Below are positions 1-8,318 of a stretch of DNA of 64,000 nucleotides, one piece after another. Under the pieces are notes generated by a model, which did no database searches, was not told where the DNA came from, and worked only from the letters and a program-made list of their open reading frames with translations. The DNA comes from Pseudomonas chlororaphis. GTDB taxonomy: Bacteria > Pseudomonadota > Gammaproteobacteria > Pseudomonadales > Pseudomonadaceae. The stretch is taken from the NCBI GenBank assembly GCA_001023535.1, contig CP011020.1, positions 5,082,501 to 5,146,500 on the forward strand, given 5' to 3'. A program made the position numbers and the translations under genes. Numbering within the stretch: the first letter of the stretch is position 1; the number at the start of each line of letters is the position of its first letter.

Positions 1-1038
1 AAGGTATCGTTTCCAGCGCCAGCGTGAATGTTGTCGTTGCCATTGAAACCGACCAAGGCATCGGCGCCCGCCGTGCCCGTCTGGTTCAGACCCGCCGCAA
101 CCATGTCCGACCATGTCCAGAACGTGCCGTCGGCGAACTCAACACGCTCAATGAGGGTCGAGGTGATAGCGCTCGCATCGCTACCATTGCGGTCAAACAC
201 CCCCTTAACCGTCACTTGGTCCGAGCCATTACGGTGCAGGAACATTAAGTCAGAACCAGTCCGACGCATCACAATGTCGCTGGCGAGAATACCGCTGCCA
301 AAACGCAGGGTGTCCATCGCCGAGTGGCCGGCGTCGTACTCCGTGATAGTGTCCTGGCCATCACCCAGGTTGAATACGTAAGTGTCCGAAAAGTAGCCAC
401 CGGTCAATGTGTCGTTACCGGTCCCACCGACCAATGTGTTATCCCTCGAGTTATAGGCGACTTGGATTACATCATCGCCGGCATCCCCGAACAGTTGGTT
501 GGTACCGGCTCCACCATCCAAGGTATCGTTTCCACTTCCTCCATGGATGATGTCGTTGCCATTGAAACCAACCAAGTTGTCCGCCCCCGCGGTCCCCGTC
601 TGGCTCAGACCCGCTGCAACCATATCCGACCATGTCCAGGTTGTGCCATCTGCAAACTCAATACGCTCAATAAGGGCCGAAGCAAGAGCGCTACTATCAG
701 AAGTATTTCGATCGAACACTGCTTTTAGGGTTACCTGATCGATACCATTACGATGCATGAACACCAAATCGGAACCAGTCCTACGCATCAAGATATCGCT
801 GGCGAGTATGTCTTCGCCGAAACGAAGAACATCCGTAGCGCTATAACCGGGATCATATTCCGAGATTGTGTCCTGACCGTCACCTAAATTAAACAAATAA
901 GTGTCTGAAAAGTAGCTGCCGGTCAACGTATCGTTACCGGTTCCTCCGGCTAAAGTATTGTCCGTTGAGTTGTAGGCGACCTGGATTACATCTTCGCCCG
1001 CCTCACCAAAAAGCTGATTCTTACCAGTTCCACCATCA
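1..1038 (-). repeat. Tandem 519-bp (173-residue) duplication inside the RTX gene
   Basis: The 519 bases starting at 1 and those starting at 520 align without gaps and are largely identical; a third, shorter match starts at 1039 and then diverges. Each unit encodes a block of nonapeptide repeats, a ~100-residue DTYxFNLGDGQDTI...WTWSDMVAAGL segment and the next nonapeptides. The first copy runs to the window edge, so more copies may follow. Confidence 0.8.
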
Positions 1039-3977
1039 AGAATATCGTTTCCACTACCACCATGGATGATGTCGTCACCGCCGCCACCATAGAGAGTGTC
1101 GCTGCCGTCGTCCCCTCTCAAGCTATCGTTACTACCTTGGCCGTGCAAAGTGTCATTACCCAATCCCCCTACCAACGAGTCAGCAGCATCGGTTCCTGGC
1201 AGAAGGTCGTCCCCCTCAAATCCATTCTGGGCCATGGTGCTAATGAAATCTGACGTCCACACAGTTCCATCAGCGAAGTTAACTTGCTGAACTCGGTAAG
1301 AGAGACCACCCGACGGTTCAAAATAATATTTTATCGTCAGACGATCTGTTGTGCCCCTCAAGGAAATGACTAAGTCTGTGCCAGATTGGCTGAGTATAAC
1401 ATCCTCAGAAGTAATACCATCGGCAAATGTAATGGCATCGAATTCGGCGACGCCTAATTGAGGATTATTAATTGTATCCTGCCCCCAACCCTTGCCGAAT
1501 TGATAAGTATCTGAACCTTCGCCACCCTCTAGGAAATCGTTCCCAAATCCGCCTATCAAGACGTCATTGCCAGTGCTTCCGTAGAGGCTATCATCACCCT
1601 CGCCACCTGCAAGCACATCATTTCCATCACCACCGTTGACTAAATCTTTCCCCTCATCCCCATCAAGAAGGTCATCATTAGCAAGACCATATAACCTATC
1701 ATCGCCCAAGCCCCCCTTGAGGGTATTGATAGAGGCATCACCCCAAATGACATCATTCCCGTCGGTTGGACGTTGTACGACCATCTTTATTTGGTCAATT
1801 GTCCAAAAGCTGCCGTCATCAAATACGACGTGATCGACCGCGTAACCATGATTAGCAACAGTATCCTCGTCAAAATAACTCTGTATCGTAACTGAATCCG
1901 ACGTACCCTTTATTTCCAAAATCAGATCATAGTAGTTGCGTCGAACTATAATATCCGCTGCGGTTATGCTTGGACCAAATAGCAGCTTGTCAATTTTAGA
2001 ACCACTTACGTCTTGATCGGCATTAAAAATGGTATCCTTTCCATCGCCCCTACCGAATTCGTAGACATCAGCACCATCTCCACCGGCAAGATAATCTTCC
2101 CCCACACCGCCCGACAACAGATCATCGCCTAGACCTCCGTATATACGATCATTGCCACTGAATCCATACAAAGAGTCATCCAGGCCCGTACCATTGAGGA
2201 CATCGTTCCCAAACCCACCAAAAGAACTATCTTTTCCGATATTCTTTAACAAGCTATCGAAAAGTCCGTCTTCGGTCGCAGGGGCAAGCTGGAGCCGTTC
2301 GATCAAACCACGCCCGAAATCTCCAAGCTCAGAAAGACTCCTTCCAAACTCAGTTATAGACACAGCTCCAGCTTCATGATCATTGTCGAACTGCACCTTC
2401 AGCTTAGAAATTATAGAGGACACATTCCAAACGCTGCCAGTTTCGGTCAATTCAATTTCCACACCATCAAACATTGATGAGAAATGAGTTTGCAGCATTA
2501 GCTTGCCGTAAACGGCCGCCATAAGATTATCAAAAGACTGGAGCAAGATTGCTGCCGCCGGGCCATGGGGATTGGGATCACGAGTTCCCCAACACCAAGT
2601 CCCCAAGTAATTCTCACCCAGAAACGCTTCTAATACCGCAAGTTTCCTCGCATCCCCGATTACGTTTCCATAGATCTGAGTTGCTGCACGGCTTTCAGGA
2701 TCGATATCTTCGACCCCGGCCCAATGATATAGGATGTCAATGACCAAGTTTTGGCGCGTAGTTGAATCATTGGCATTGACAAACTGCTCAAGAAGCGACT
2801 TCAACTCCCCCGAAGCATCAAGCGCCATTGCGGTATGCAAATTATGTACATTCCCAAATCCATCCAAATTAGGGAGTATACTGATAGCGCTAGGTATAGT
2901 CGTTTCAGCTAGGTCAATCGTGTCCGCACCGTCCGCTATGAACCAGACGTCTTCCGCAATACCAATACTTCCGTCCGTGCGCAAAAAAGTTCCCACCTGA
3001 CGATGTTGATTGCCACTAGCATCTATAACCGACGCTGAAACATCACCATTAGCATCAACAGCGCCAGGTTCTTCGTACCCGGTATTGATAGCGGCGACTC
3101 CCACACTTTCAAGAGAATAAAGCTCACCAGACTGGCTGACACCATCAGAATTATCATCTACCCAGACCCGCACTTGCGAAAAAGCGGAATCGCGCACATC
3201 AAATACGCCATCTCCATTTTCATCAAGCGCGCTTAATGATAGAAAACCATTTGCAGCCTTATTTCCTTTTGCTCCCATCGAGTTATTACCAAACAACTCG
3301 CTGCCGGCATCAATCGTACCGTTTCCGTTTCTGTCGAGAACCAATAACCCGTCATCTGGAGCCACCCAGCCTGACGCTTCGGAAAACTGATTACCATCGT
3401 GATCAAAATGGATGCCAGCAGATAGGCCAAGTGTTTCGACACCATCTCCATCTAGATCCAAAATGATCGGACTTCTCGTTATCTCTGCAGTACCGAATGC
3501 CCGTTTCATATCCAAGATCAACTTATTATTAAGTTCTTGAGTCCACGGCATAATAAGATGCGCCCTTAATGCCTCAATATTACTTGTCGGCCAGATTGCA
3601 CCCTCGTACCCTTCAGAGTTAAGATCCACAAGACTTAGTGCTTTCCACACAAAATCAATGCAACTATTATTGATCCCTGAATACTGTAGACTGAAATTAT
3701 ATGCCTCTGGACTCTGCGCAAAATCGAGCAGGGTTTGATATTGATAGTCAGTTATATTTATCTGTTGACTATATTCAGTTCCTAAGTAATGTTCATCGTC
3801 ATGACGCTTAACTTCGCCAGGCCCGTAGGGACTTCCGTCTTCGATGGGAGCAAAACCGAAGCTTAGAGCGCTTCCATCATCTGAAACCAACTCAAACCAT
3901 AGATGCCCAGTTTGAGACGCACCTCCATCCGATAAAGGGGTGCCACGACTAGCGACGTTGACCATTAACTTAGGCAT
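1..3977 (-). CDS. RTX family calcium-binding secreted protein (C-terminus outside window)
   Basis: About 1325 codons are open from an ATG at 3977 to the window edge, so the C-terminus, including any type I secretion signal, is missing. The start has a good ribosome site (AGAGGAA) that overlaps the stop of the gene upstream. Residues ~1-145 form an N-terminal domain with His25 in GHLWFEL and Cys106 in NNSCIDFVW, an order that would fit a circularly permuted papain-like (NlpC/LRAT-type) fold. Residues ~168-300 carry the LDLDGDGVET / DRNGNGTIDAGSELFG pattern of the FrpC-type self-processing, EF-hand-like module. Residues ~330-570 have no recognised domain. From ~585 on there are many GGxGxDxLxG nonapeptides, interleaved with segments of the 'DTYxFxxGDGQDTI ... 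FADGT.W' type common in RTX proteins. The type I exporter genes next to it are the likely route out. Function (adhesin, enzyme or toxin) cannot be told. Confidence 0.9.
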   Translation of the reverse strand, partial: MPKLMVNVASRGTPLSDGGASQTGHLWFELVSDDGSALSFGFAPIEDGSPYGPGEVKRHDDEHYLGTEYSQQINITDYQYQTLLDFAQSPEAYNFSLQYSGINNSCIDFVWKALSLVDLNSEGYEGAIWPTSNIEALRAHLIMPWTQELNNKLILDMKRAFGTAEITRSPIILDLDGDGVETLGLSAGIHFDHDGNQFSEASGWVAPDDGLLVLDRNGNGTIDAGSELFGNNSMGAKGNKAANGFLSLSALDENGDGVFDVRDSAFSQVRVWVDDNSDGVSQSGELYSLESVGVAAINTGYEEPGAVDANGDVSASVIDASGNQHRQVGTFLRTDGSIGIAEDVWFIADGADTIDLAETTIPSAISILPNLDGFGNVHNLHTAMALDASGELKSLLEQFVNANDSTTRQNLVIDILYHWAGVEDIDPESRAATQIYGNVIGDARKLAVLEAFLGENYLGTWCWGTRDPNPHGPAAAILLQSFDNLMAAVYGKLMLQTHFSSMFDGVEIELTETGSVWNVSSIISKLKVQFDNDHEAGAVSITEFGRSLSELGDFGRGLIERLQLAPATEDGLFDSLLKNIGKDSSFGGFGNDVLNGTGLDDSLYGFSGNDRIYGGLGDDLLSGGVGEDYLAGGDGADVYEFGRGDGKDTIFNADQDVSGSKIDKLLFGPSITAADIIVRRNYYDLILEIKGTSDSVTIQSYFDEDTVANHGYAVDHVVFDDGSFWTIDQIKMVVQRPTDGNDVIWGDASINTLKGGLGDDRLYGLANDDLLDGDEGKDLVNGGDGNDVLAGGEGDDSLYGSTGNDVLIGGFGNDFLEGGEGSDTYQFGKGWGQDTINNPQLGVAEFDAITFADGITSEDVILSQSGTDLVISLRGTTDRLTIKYYFEPSGGLSYRVQQVNFADGTVWTSDFISTMAQNGFEGDDLLPGTDAADSLVGGLGNDTLHGQGSNDSLRGDDGSDTLYGGGGDDIIHGGSGNDILDGGTGKNQLFGEAGEDVIQVAYNSTDNTLAGGTGNDTLTGSYFSDTYLFNLGDGQDTISEYDPGYSATDVLRFGEDILASDILMRRTGSDLVFMHRNGIDQVTLKAVFDRNTSDSSALASALIERIEFADGTTWTWSDMVAAGLSQTGTAGADNLVGFNGNDIIHGGSGNDTLDGGAGTNQLFGDAGDDVIQVAYNSRDNTLVGGTGNDTLTGGYFSDTYVFNLGDGQDTITEYDAGHSAMDTLRFGSGILASDIVMRRTGSDLMFLHRNGSDQVTVKGVFDRNGSDASAITSTLIERVEFADGTFWTWSDMVAAGLNQTGTAGADALVGFNGNDNIHAGAGNDT

Positions 3978-3985
3978 AAATTCCT

Positions 3986-4507
3986 CTATTTACCGTAAAA
4001 CGCTTTGATAAAAGTAACTGTGGCGCTATTTGGCCTTATGCTTTCCGCGGAGCCATCGCGCCGAACAATCAAACGATAACGTCCCGACTTAAGAAATAAA
4101 TCAGCAACTTCAGCATGCAAAACACCCTCACCCCAAGAGGATAACTTTGGATTTTTTTTGGTTGCTTTATATACTTGGCGACCAGATGATTCCTCTATAA
4201 GCTGAACTTGCACATCAAAAGGAGCTCCCGACTCAACGGCCTTACCAGGCGCCTCCATATGCAAGCCCCCCACCGCCCTCCACAAATCTGCCCGACTAGC
4301 CAGATTGTGCGCATCATAATAATAATCCACGCGAATTGAATAACGACTGTCTCGCGGCACATCGACTAGCTTCTCCGAAACACTGCTAGAGCCCTCAAGT
4401 CTGAGTTCAACGCGCTGCCCTTCCGCCCGTATATTTACCGTGGCAAAAAGAAATAGAATTGAAACAATCGACAGGACAACCAGCTTGTAATCTTTTCTTA
4501 TTTGCAT
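3986..4507 (-). CDS. Small exported protein of unknown function in the type I secretion locus (possibly DUF5625-like)
   Basis: 173 residues with a clear signal sequence (basic MQIRKDYK, hydrophobic LVVLSIVSILFLFATV, likely cut after IRA). The mature part is predicted to be beta-rich, with alternating hydrophobic residues (RVELRLEG, FDVQVQLIEE, GRYRLIVRR) and no cysteine. The general pattern, an exported ~170-residue protein ending in a strand such as ATVTFIKAFYGK, recalls DUF5625, but this is a weak resemblance. Its stop lies 8 bases before the ATG of the RTX gene, so the two are very probably co-transcribed and perhaps translationally linked. A chaperone, inhibitor or immunity-like partner of the RTX protein is possible but is inference only. 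Base composition is AT-rich like the RTX gene. Confidence 0.75.
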   Translation of the reverse strand: MQIRKDYKLVVLSIVSILFLFATVNIRAEGQRVELRLEGSSSVSEKLVDVPRDSRYSIRVDYYYDAHNLASRADLWRAVGGLHMEAPGKAVESGAPFDVQVQLIEESSGRQVYKATKKNPKLSSWGEGVLHAEVADLFLKSGRYRLIVRRDGSAESIRPNSATVTFIKAFYGK

Positions 4508-4636
4508 CTTTGCCCACCCCTAATCCATACATCACTAGAACTCATAAGAACAACCCCACCTGGAACGACGTGACGACCACCCCCCAACCTAATTTGCGGA
4601 ATAAACACATAGTTTTTAGCAACCATGCTCCTCCCA

Positions 4637-6058
4637 CTATCGCTCTCGCAAACTTTCATTAACTGCAATTTGCAACGGACTTAGAAAGTACTCGATTATC
4701 CTACGCTGATCCGTTTTGACTTCCGCGGTGACCGCCATGCCAGGCAACAACCTTATATTTTGTCCTTTCACCGTTAAATGATCCGACTCAAGCCGTATCT
4801 TACCGCTGTAAATCAAACCACGTTTCTCGTCCTCAACGGCGTCATCAGAAATACTTATAACTTCACCGCCAACCGCTCCGTATTTGGTAAATGTAAATGT
4901 TTCGACTTTTACAGTGACGGCCTGCCCCGGATGCACAAACCCAACATCTTTATTTTCAAACACAGCTTCAACCTCAACCGGCTGCCCGGTGGGTACGATC
5001 GTCAACAGCGGCAGTGCCGGCGTCACCACCCCTCCCACCGTATGTACATTCACCTGCTGCACCGTCCCATCCACTGGTGCCTCCAGTGTCGTCAACCCAT
5101 CCTGATATTCAGCTTTGGCAAAATCCTGCTTCAAGGACGCCACCTTCTGATCTGCCTGCTGTAACAAATCCAGCATAGACCGTCGGGTTTGGGCCACCAC
5201 GCCAGCTCTTCTGCGTTCAGCCTCCTGCCGCGCCGCTGAGGACTGCAACAAACTGGCTTGTTGCACGCTCAACTGCCGTTCAATGTCCAACCGAGCCTGT
5301 TCTTTTTCCAGGTAGGCATGGCGAGCGATGTACTGCTTCTCCAAAAGATGCCGGTAGTCATCCGCGAGCTTCGCGACGATAGGTAGGGTCTTCTGCAAAC
5401 TGGCGACCTGGCCCCGGGCCGACTGTATGTCGGCTTGGCGCTGAGCGATCTCGGCCTCAGCGGTCTCCAAGCCGCTGCGGTACTCTTGGTACTGGCCTTG
5501 CAGCCAACGCTCCGCAGCCAACACATGCTCGGGATCGGCGCCCGGAATCGCGCCATTCAGAGTTTTGGGCGCTCGCTGTTGATCAATGGCATCAAGCATG
5601 GCACTTGCCCGAGCGCTGTCGATTCGAGCGGCTAACAGGTCGCTTTGCACGCGGCCCACGTCAGCCTCTGCGGCAGTAGAGTCCAGCTCCAACAACAACT
5701 CACCGGCTTTTACAGTCTGACCATCGTGGACATGAATGGCTTTGACCACTGCCGTTTCACTGGATTGAATAACCTTGCTCTTGCCACTGGGGATGATCTT
5801 GCCGGTGGCGGTCGCCACGACATCGATCTTGCCAATACACGCCCAGGCCAAGGCTAATGCCGCGAAACTCATGATCGCCCACATGAACACCCGAGGTGCC
5901 GGATGTGTCGGACGCTCCTGTAGTTCAAGAGAAGCTGGCAAAAACTGTATTTCATGCGCCAGGCGCTTCGGCGCATCCATGCTTCGGCGGGCTCTCCAGG
6001 ATTCGCGCAAGACGTGCCGGTACCGTCGCAGTAAGCCTGTCGTTTCAGCGTTAGACAT
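4637..6058 (-). CDS. HlyD family type I secretion periplasmic adaptor
   Basis: 473 residues, the usual length of HlyD-type membrane fusion proteins. A cytoplasmic N-terminus with LRRYRHVLRESW and a proline-rich stretch precedes one membrane segment at ~58-78 (FMWAIMSFAALALAWACIG). Then come the biotinyl-lipoyl half-motif (KVIQSSETAVVKAIHVHDGQTVKAGELLLELD), long alpha-helical coiled coil (~130-310) and the returning half-motif (LEAPVDGTVQQVNVHTVGGVV), followed by the beta-barrel region and the family-typical C-terminal LLPGMAVTAEVKT. It links the inner-membrane ABC exporter to the TolC-like channel. Its ATG lies inside the end of the exporter gene (8-base overlap), so translation is coupled. 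Confidence 0.95.
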   Translation of the reverse strand: MSNAETTGLLRRYRHVLRESWRARRSMDAPKRLAHEIQFLPASLELQERPTHPAPRVFMWAIMSFAALALAWACIGKIDVVATATGKIIPSGKSKVIQSSETAVVKAIHVHDGQTVKAGELLLELDSTAAEADVGRVQSDLLAARIDSARASAMLDAIDQQRAPKTLNGAIPGADPEHVLAAERWLQGQYQEYRSGLETAEAEIAQRQADIQSARGQVASLQKTLPIVAKLADDYRHLLEKQYIARHAYLEKEQARLDIERQLSVQQASLLQSSAARQEAERRRAGVVAQTRRSMLDLLQQADQKVASLKQDFAKAEYQDGLTTLEAPVDGTVQQVNVHTVGGVVTPALPLLTIVPTGQPVEVEAVFENKDVGFVHPGQAVTVKVETFTFTKYGAVGGEVISISDDAVEDEKRGLIYSGKIRLESDHLTVKGQNIRLLPGMAVTAEVKTDQRRIIEYFLSPLQIAVNESLRER

Positions 6059-8213
6059 TGCTGGCTCCTTGCTGCAAACGATACAAACGTGAGTAATGCC
6101 CAGCCTGATGGTTCAAGAGTTCGGCATGACTGCCCTGCTCCACAATCTGGCCGCGGTCTACCACCACAATACGATTGGCATCGCGCACGGCTGAGAGCCG
6201 GTGGGCAATGATGATGACCGTGCGCCCCTTGCAGATGTCCTTCATGTTCTGCTGCACAACGCGCTCCGACTCATAGTCGAGTGCGCTGGTAGCTTCATCA
6301 AAGATCAGGATCCTGGGGTTACCCATCAGTGCGCGAGCAATAGCGACCCGCTGCCGCTGACCACCGGACAGCGAGGCACCATGCTCACCCACTACGGTGT
6401 CATAGCCTTCTGGAAGCTCCAGAATGAACTCGTGGGCGCCTGCGAGCTTGGCTACCTGAATAACCTTCTCCAGCGGTACGCCGGGATCGGCAAGCGCGAT
6501 GTTTTCGCGGATGCTGCGAGCGAACAGCATGTTGTCCTGCAGCACTACACCAATCTGTCGGCGCAACGAAGAGACGTCTGCCAGCGCAAGATCCATTCCG
6601 TCCACCAATACCCGCCCTCGCTCCGGGACGTGCAACCTCTGAAGCAAGCGGGTCAAAGTGCTCTTGCCAGAGCCTGAGCGTCCGACAACGCCGATTACCT
6701 GTCCCGCTTCAATGCGAAGGCTTACCCCCCGCAGGATCTCCGCCCCATCAGGGCGATAGCGGAAGTGCACCTGATCGAACTCGACATGTCCGCGAATCGG
6801 CGGCAGCGAACTGCGCGTCGCCTGAGCCATCTCGGTGCGCGTATTGAGGATGTCACCCAGGCGCTGCACGGAGACGCCGGTCTGTTGGAAGTTGGTCCAT
6901 AGCTGCGCAAGGCGCATGATCGGTTGCGCTACACGACCGGCCAGCATGTTAAAGGCAATCAGTTGACCTACAGACAACTGCCCATCGATGACCAAACGAG
7001 CCCCCACCCATAGGGTCGCCACCGTGACCAATTTGCCAATCAGTGACACGCTTTCGTTAGCGATGGTAGACAGCGTCTGGGTTTTGAAACCGGCCGCCAC
7101 GTAACCGGCCAGTTGGTTGTCCCATTTACGGATGGCCTGGGGCTCGACGGCCATCGATTTGAGGGTGTCGATACCATTAACGGTCTCGACCAGAAACGCC
7201 TGGTTCTCAGCGCCTCTGGCGAAGCTGTCGTTCAACCGTGAGCGCAGTACGGGTGTAATCAGCACCGACACCAGAATATAAAGCGGCAACGACGCCAGGA
7301 CGATGAGGGTCAACCAACCGCTGTAGTAGAACATCACCGCCAGGAACACGACCGAGAACAGTACGTCGAGGACCAAGGTGATCGCGTTACCGGTGAGGAA
7401 GCTGCGGATGTTTTCCAACTCCCTGACCCGCGCTACGGAGTCACCAACACGCCGGGCCTGGAAATAGGCCAGCGGCAACGTGATCAAGTGCCGGAACAGC
7501 TTGGAGCCCAACTCCACATCAATGCGACTGGCCGTATGGGCAAATACATAGCTGCGCAGTCCCGTCAGACCCGATTCGAACAGCATCACCACGGCCAACC
7601 CCACCGCAATGACGTCAAGGGTAGTCAGACCGTGGTGCACCAACACCTTGTCCATCACCACTTGAAAGAAGAGCGGGGTCACCAGCGAGAATATCTGCAA
7701 CACGAACGAAACCAGCATGATTTCGCCCAGCAGCTTTCTGTATTTGACGATGGCGGGAATAAACCAGGTGAAGTCGAATCGAGATGATTCACCAGACGTA
7801 TTTGCCTCCGAGCGAATCAGTAGCACCTGGCCCGTCCAGCGAGACTCAAGCGCCTCAAAAGTAATCACTTCGGGCCGCTGCACGGCTGGGTTGTGGATCA
7901 GCACCTTGCCTTGGTCCAGGCGCGCGATGATGAAGAATGCGCCATTCACATCCGTAGCGATGGCTGGCAACGGTGTGCGATGAAGTCGGTCGATGGTCGT
8001 GCTCGCGGCCTTAGCTTTGAGACCAAGCTTACGTGCCGCTAACAGCATGTCCGCCTGACAAAAGGGGCGGTCGACACTGCCGAACTCATGAGCGAGTTGC
8101 TCAGCGGAAGCCGCAACTTGATGAAACCGAGCGAGCATCACAAGAGAAGCTAATCCGGTGTCAAATAGGGGCGCATTTTCAGGCGTCGATTCGCCCGCTT
8201 CGCTTTCGATCAT
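6051..8213 (-). CDS. HlyB-like type I secretion ABC exporter with C39-like domain
   Basis: 720 residues: an N-terminal C39-like domain (~1-135), a six-helix membrane domain (~150-440) and an ATPase domain (~480-715). The peptidase cysteine is absent: the usual DCG motif reads FDTGLASLVML, with Thr in place of Cys, so this is the non-cleaving substrate-binding variant seen in HlyB rather than a bacteriocin-type protease. The ATPase has Walker A GRSGSGKST, the signature [15 protein letters not shown], Walker B ILIFDEATSALD and the switch His in IIIAHRLS. It should energise export of the RTX protein encoded downstream. The start at 8213 has a poor ribosome site, so a nearby alternative start is possible. 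Confidence 0.95.
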   Translation of the reverse strand: MIESEAGESTPENAPLFDTGLASLVMLARFHQVAASAEQLAHEFGSVDRPFCQADMLLAARKLGLKAKAASTTIDRLHRTPLPAIATDVNGAFFIIARLDQGKVLIHNPAVQRPEVITFEALESRWTGQVLLIRSEANTSGESSRFDFTWFIPAIVKYRKLLGEIMLVSFVLQIFSLVTPLFFQVVMDKVLVHHGLTTLDVIAVGLAVVMLFESGLTGLRSYVFAHTASRIDVELGSKLFRHLITLPLAYFQARRVGDSVARVRELENIRSFLTGNAITLVLDVLFSVVFLAVMFYYSGWLTLIVLASLPLYILVSVLITPVLRSRLNDSFARGAENQAFLVETVNGIDTLKSMAVEPQAIRKWDNQLAGYVAAGFKTQTLSTIANESVSLIGKLVTVATLWVGARLVIDGQLSVGQLIAFNMLAGRVAQPIMRLAQLWTNFQQTGVSVQRLGDILNTRTEMAQATRSSLPPIRGHVEFDQVHFRYRPDGAEILRGVSLRIEAGQVIGVVGRSGSGKSTLTRLLQRLHVPERGRVLVDGMDLALADVSSLRRQIGVVLQDNMLFARSIRENIALADPGVPLEKVIQVAKLAGAHEFILELPEGYDTVVGEHGASLSGGQRQRVAIARALMGNPRILIFDEATSALDYESERVVQQNMKDICKGRTVIIIAHRLSAVRDANRIVVVDRGQIVEQGSHAELLNHQAGHYSRLYRLQQGASNV

Positions 8214-8284
8214 TGCGGTTACAGATTCCTTGCGCAGGCGACAGCCCGAGCCTCTGGCACGATAAAAATCACGATTAAGAAAAC

Positions 8285-8308
8285 TTTGATGCCTGGGGAA
8301 GCATCAAA
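8285..8308 (-). terminator. Hairpin with partial T-tract between tolC-like gene and exporter gene
   Basis: On the minus strand an 8-bp stem (TTTGATGC / GCATCAAA, 8-base loop) is followed by G-TTTT-C-TT. It lies 10 bases after the tolC-like stop and 72 bases before the exporter start. It could reduce read-through from the tolC-like gene into the exporter genes; the T-tract is broken, so efficiency is uncertain. Confidence 0.45.
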
Positions 8309-8318
8309 CAAAATCCAT

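Noticed and set aside
6051..8213. C39 peptidase domain at the N-terminus of the ABC exporter as an active double-glycine protease
   Set aside because: The catalytic Cys is replaced (FDTG instead of DCG), so it is a C39-like binding domain.
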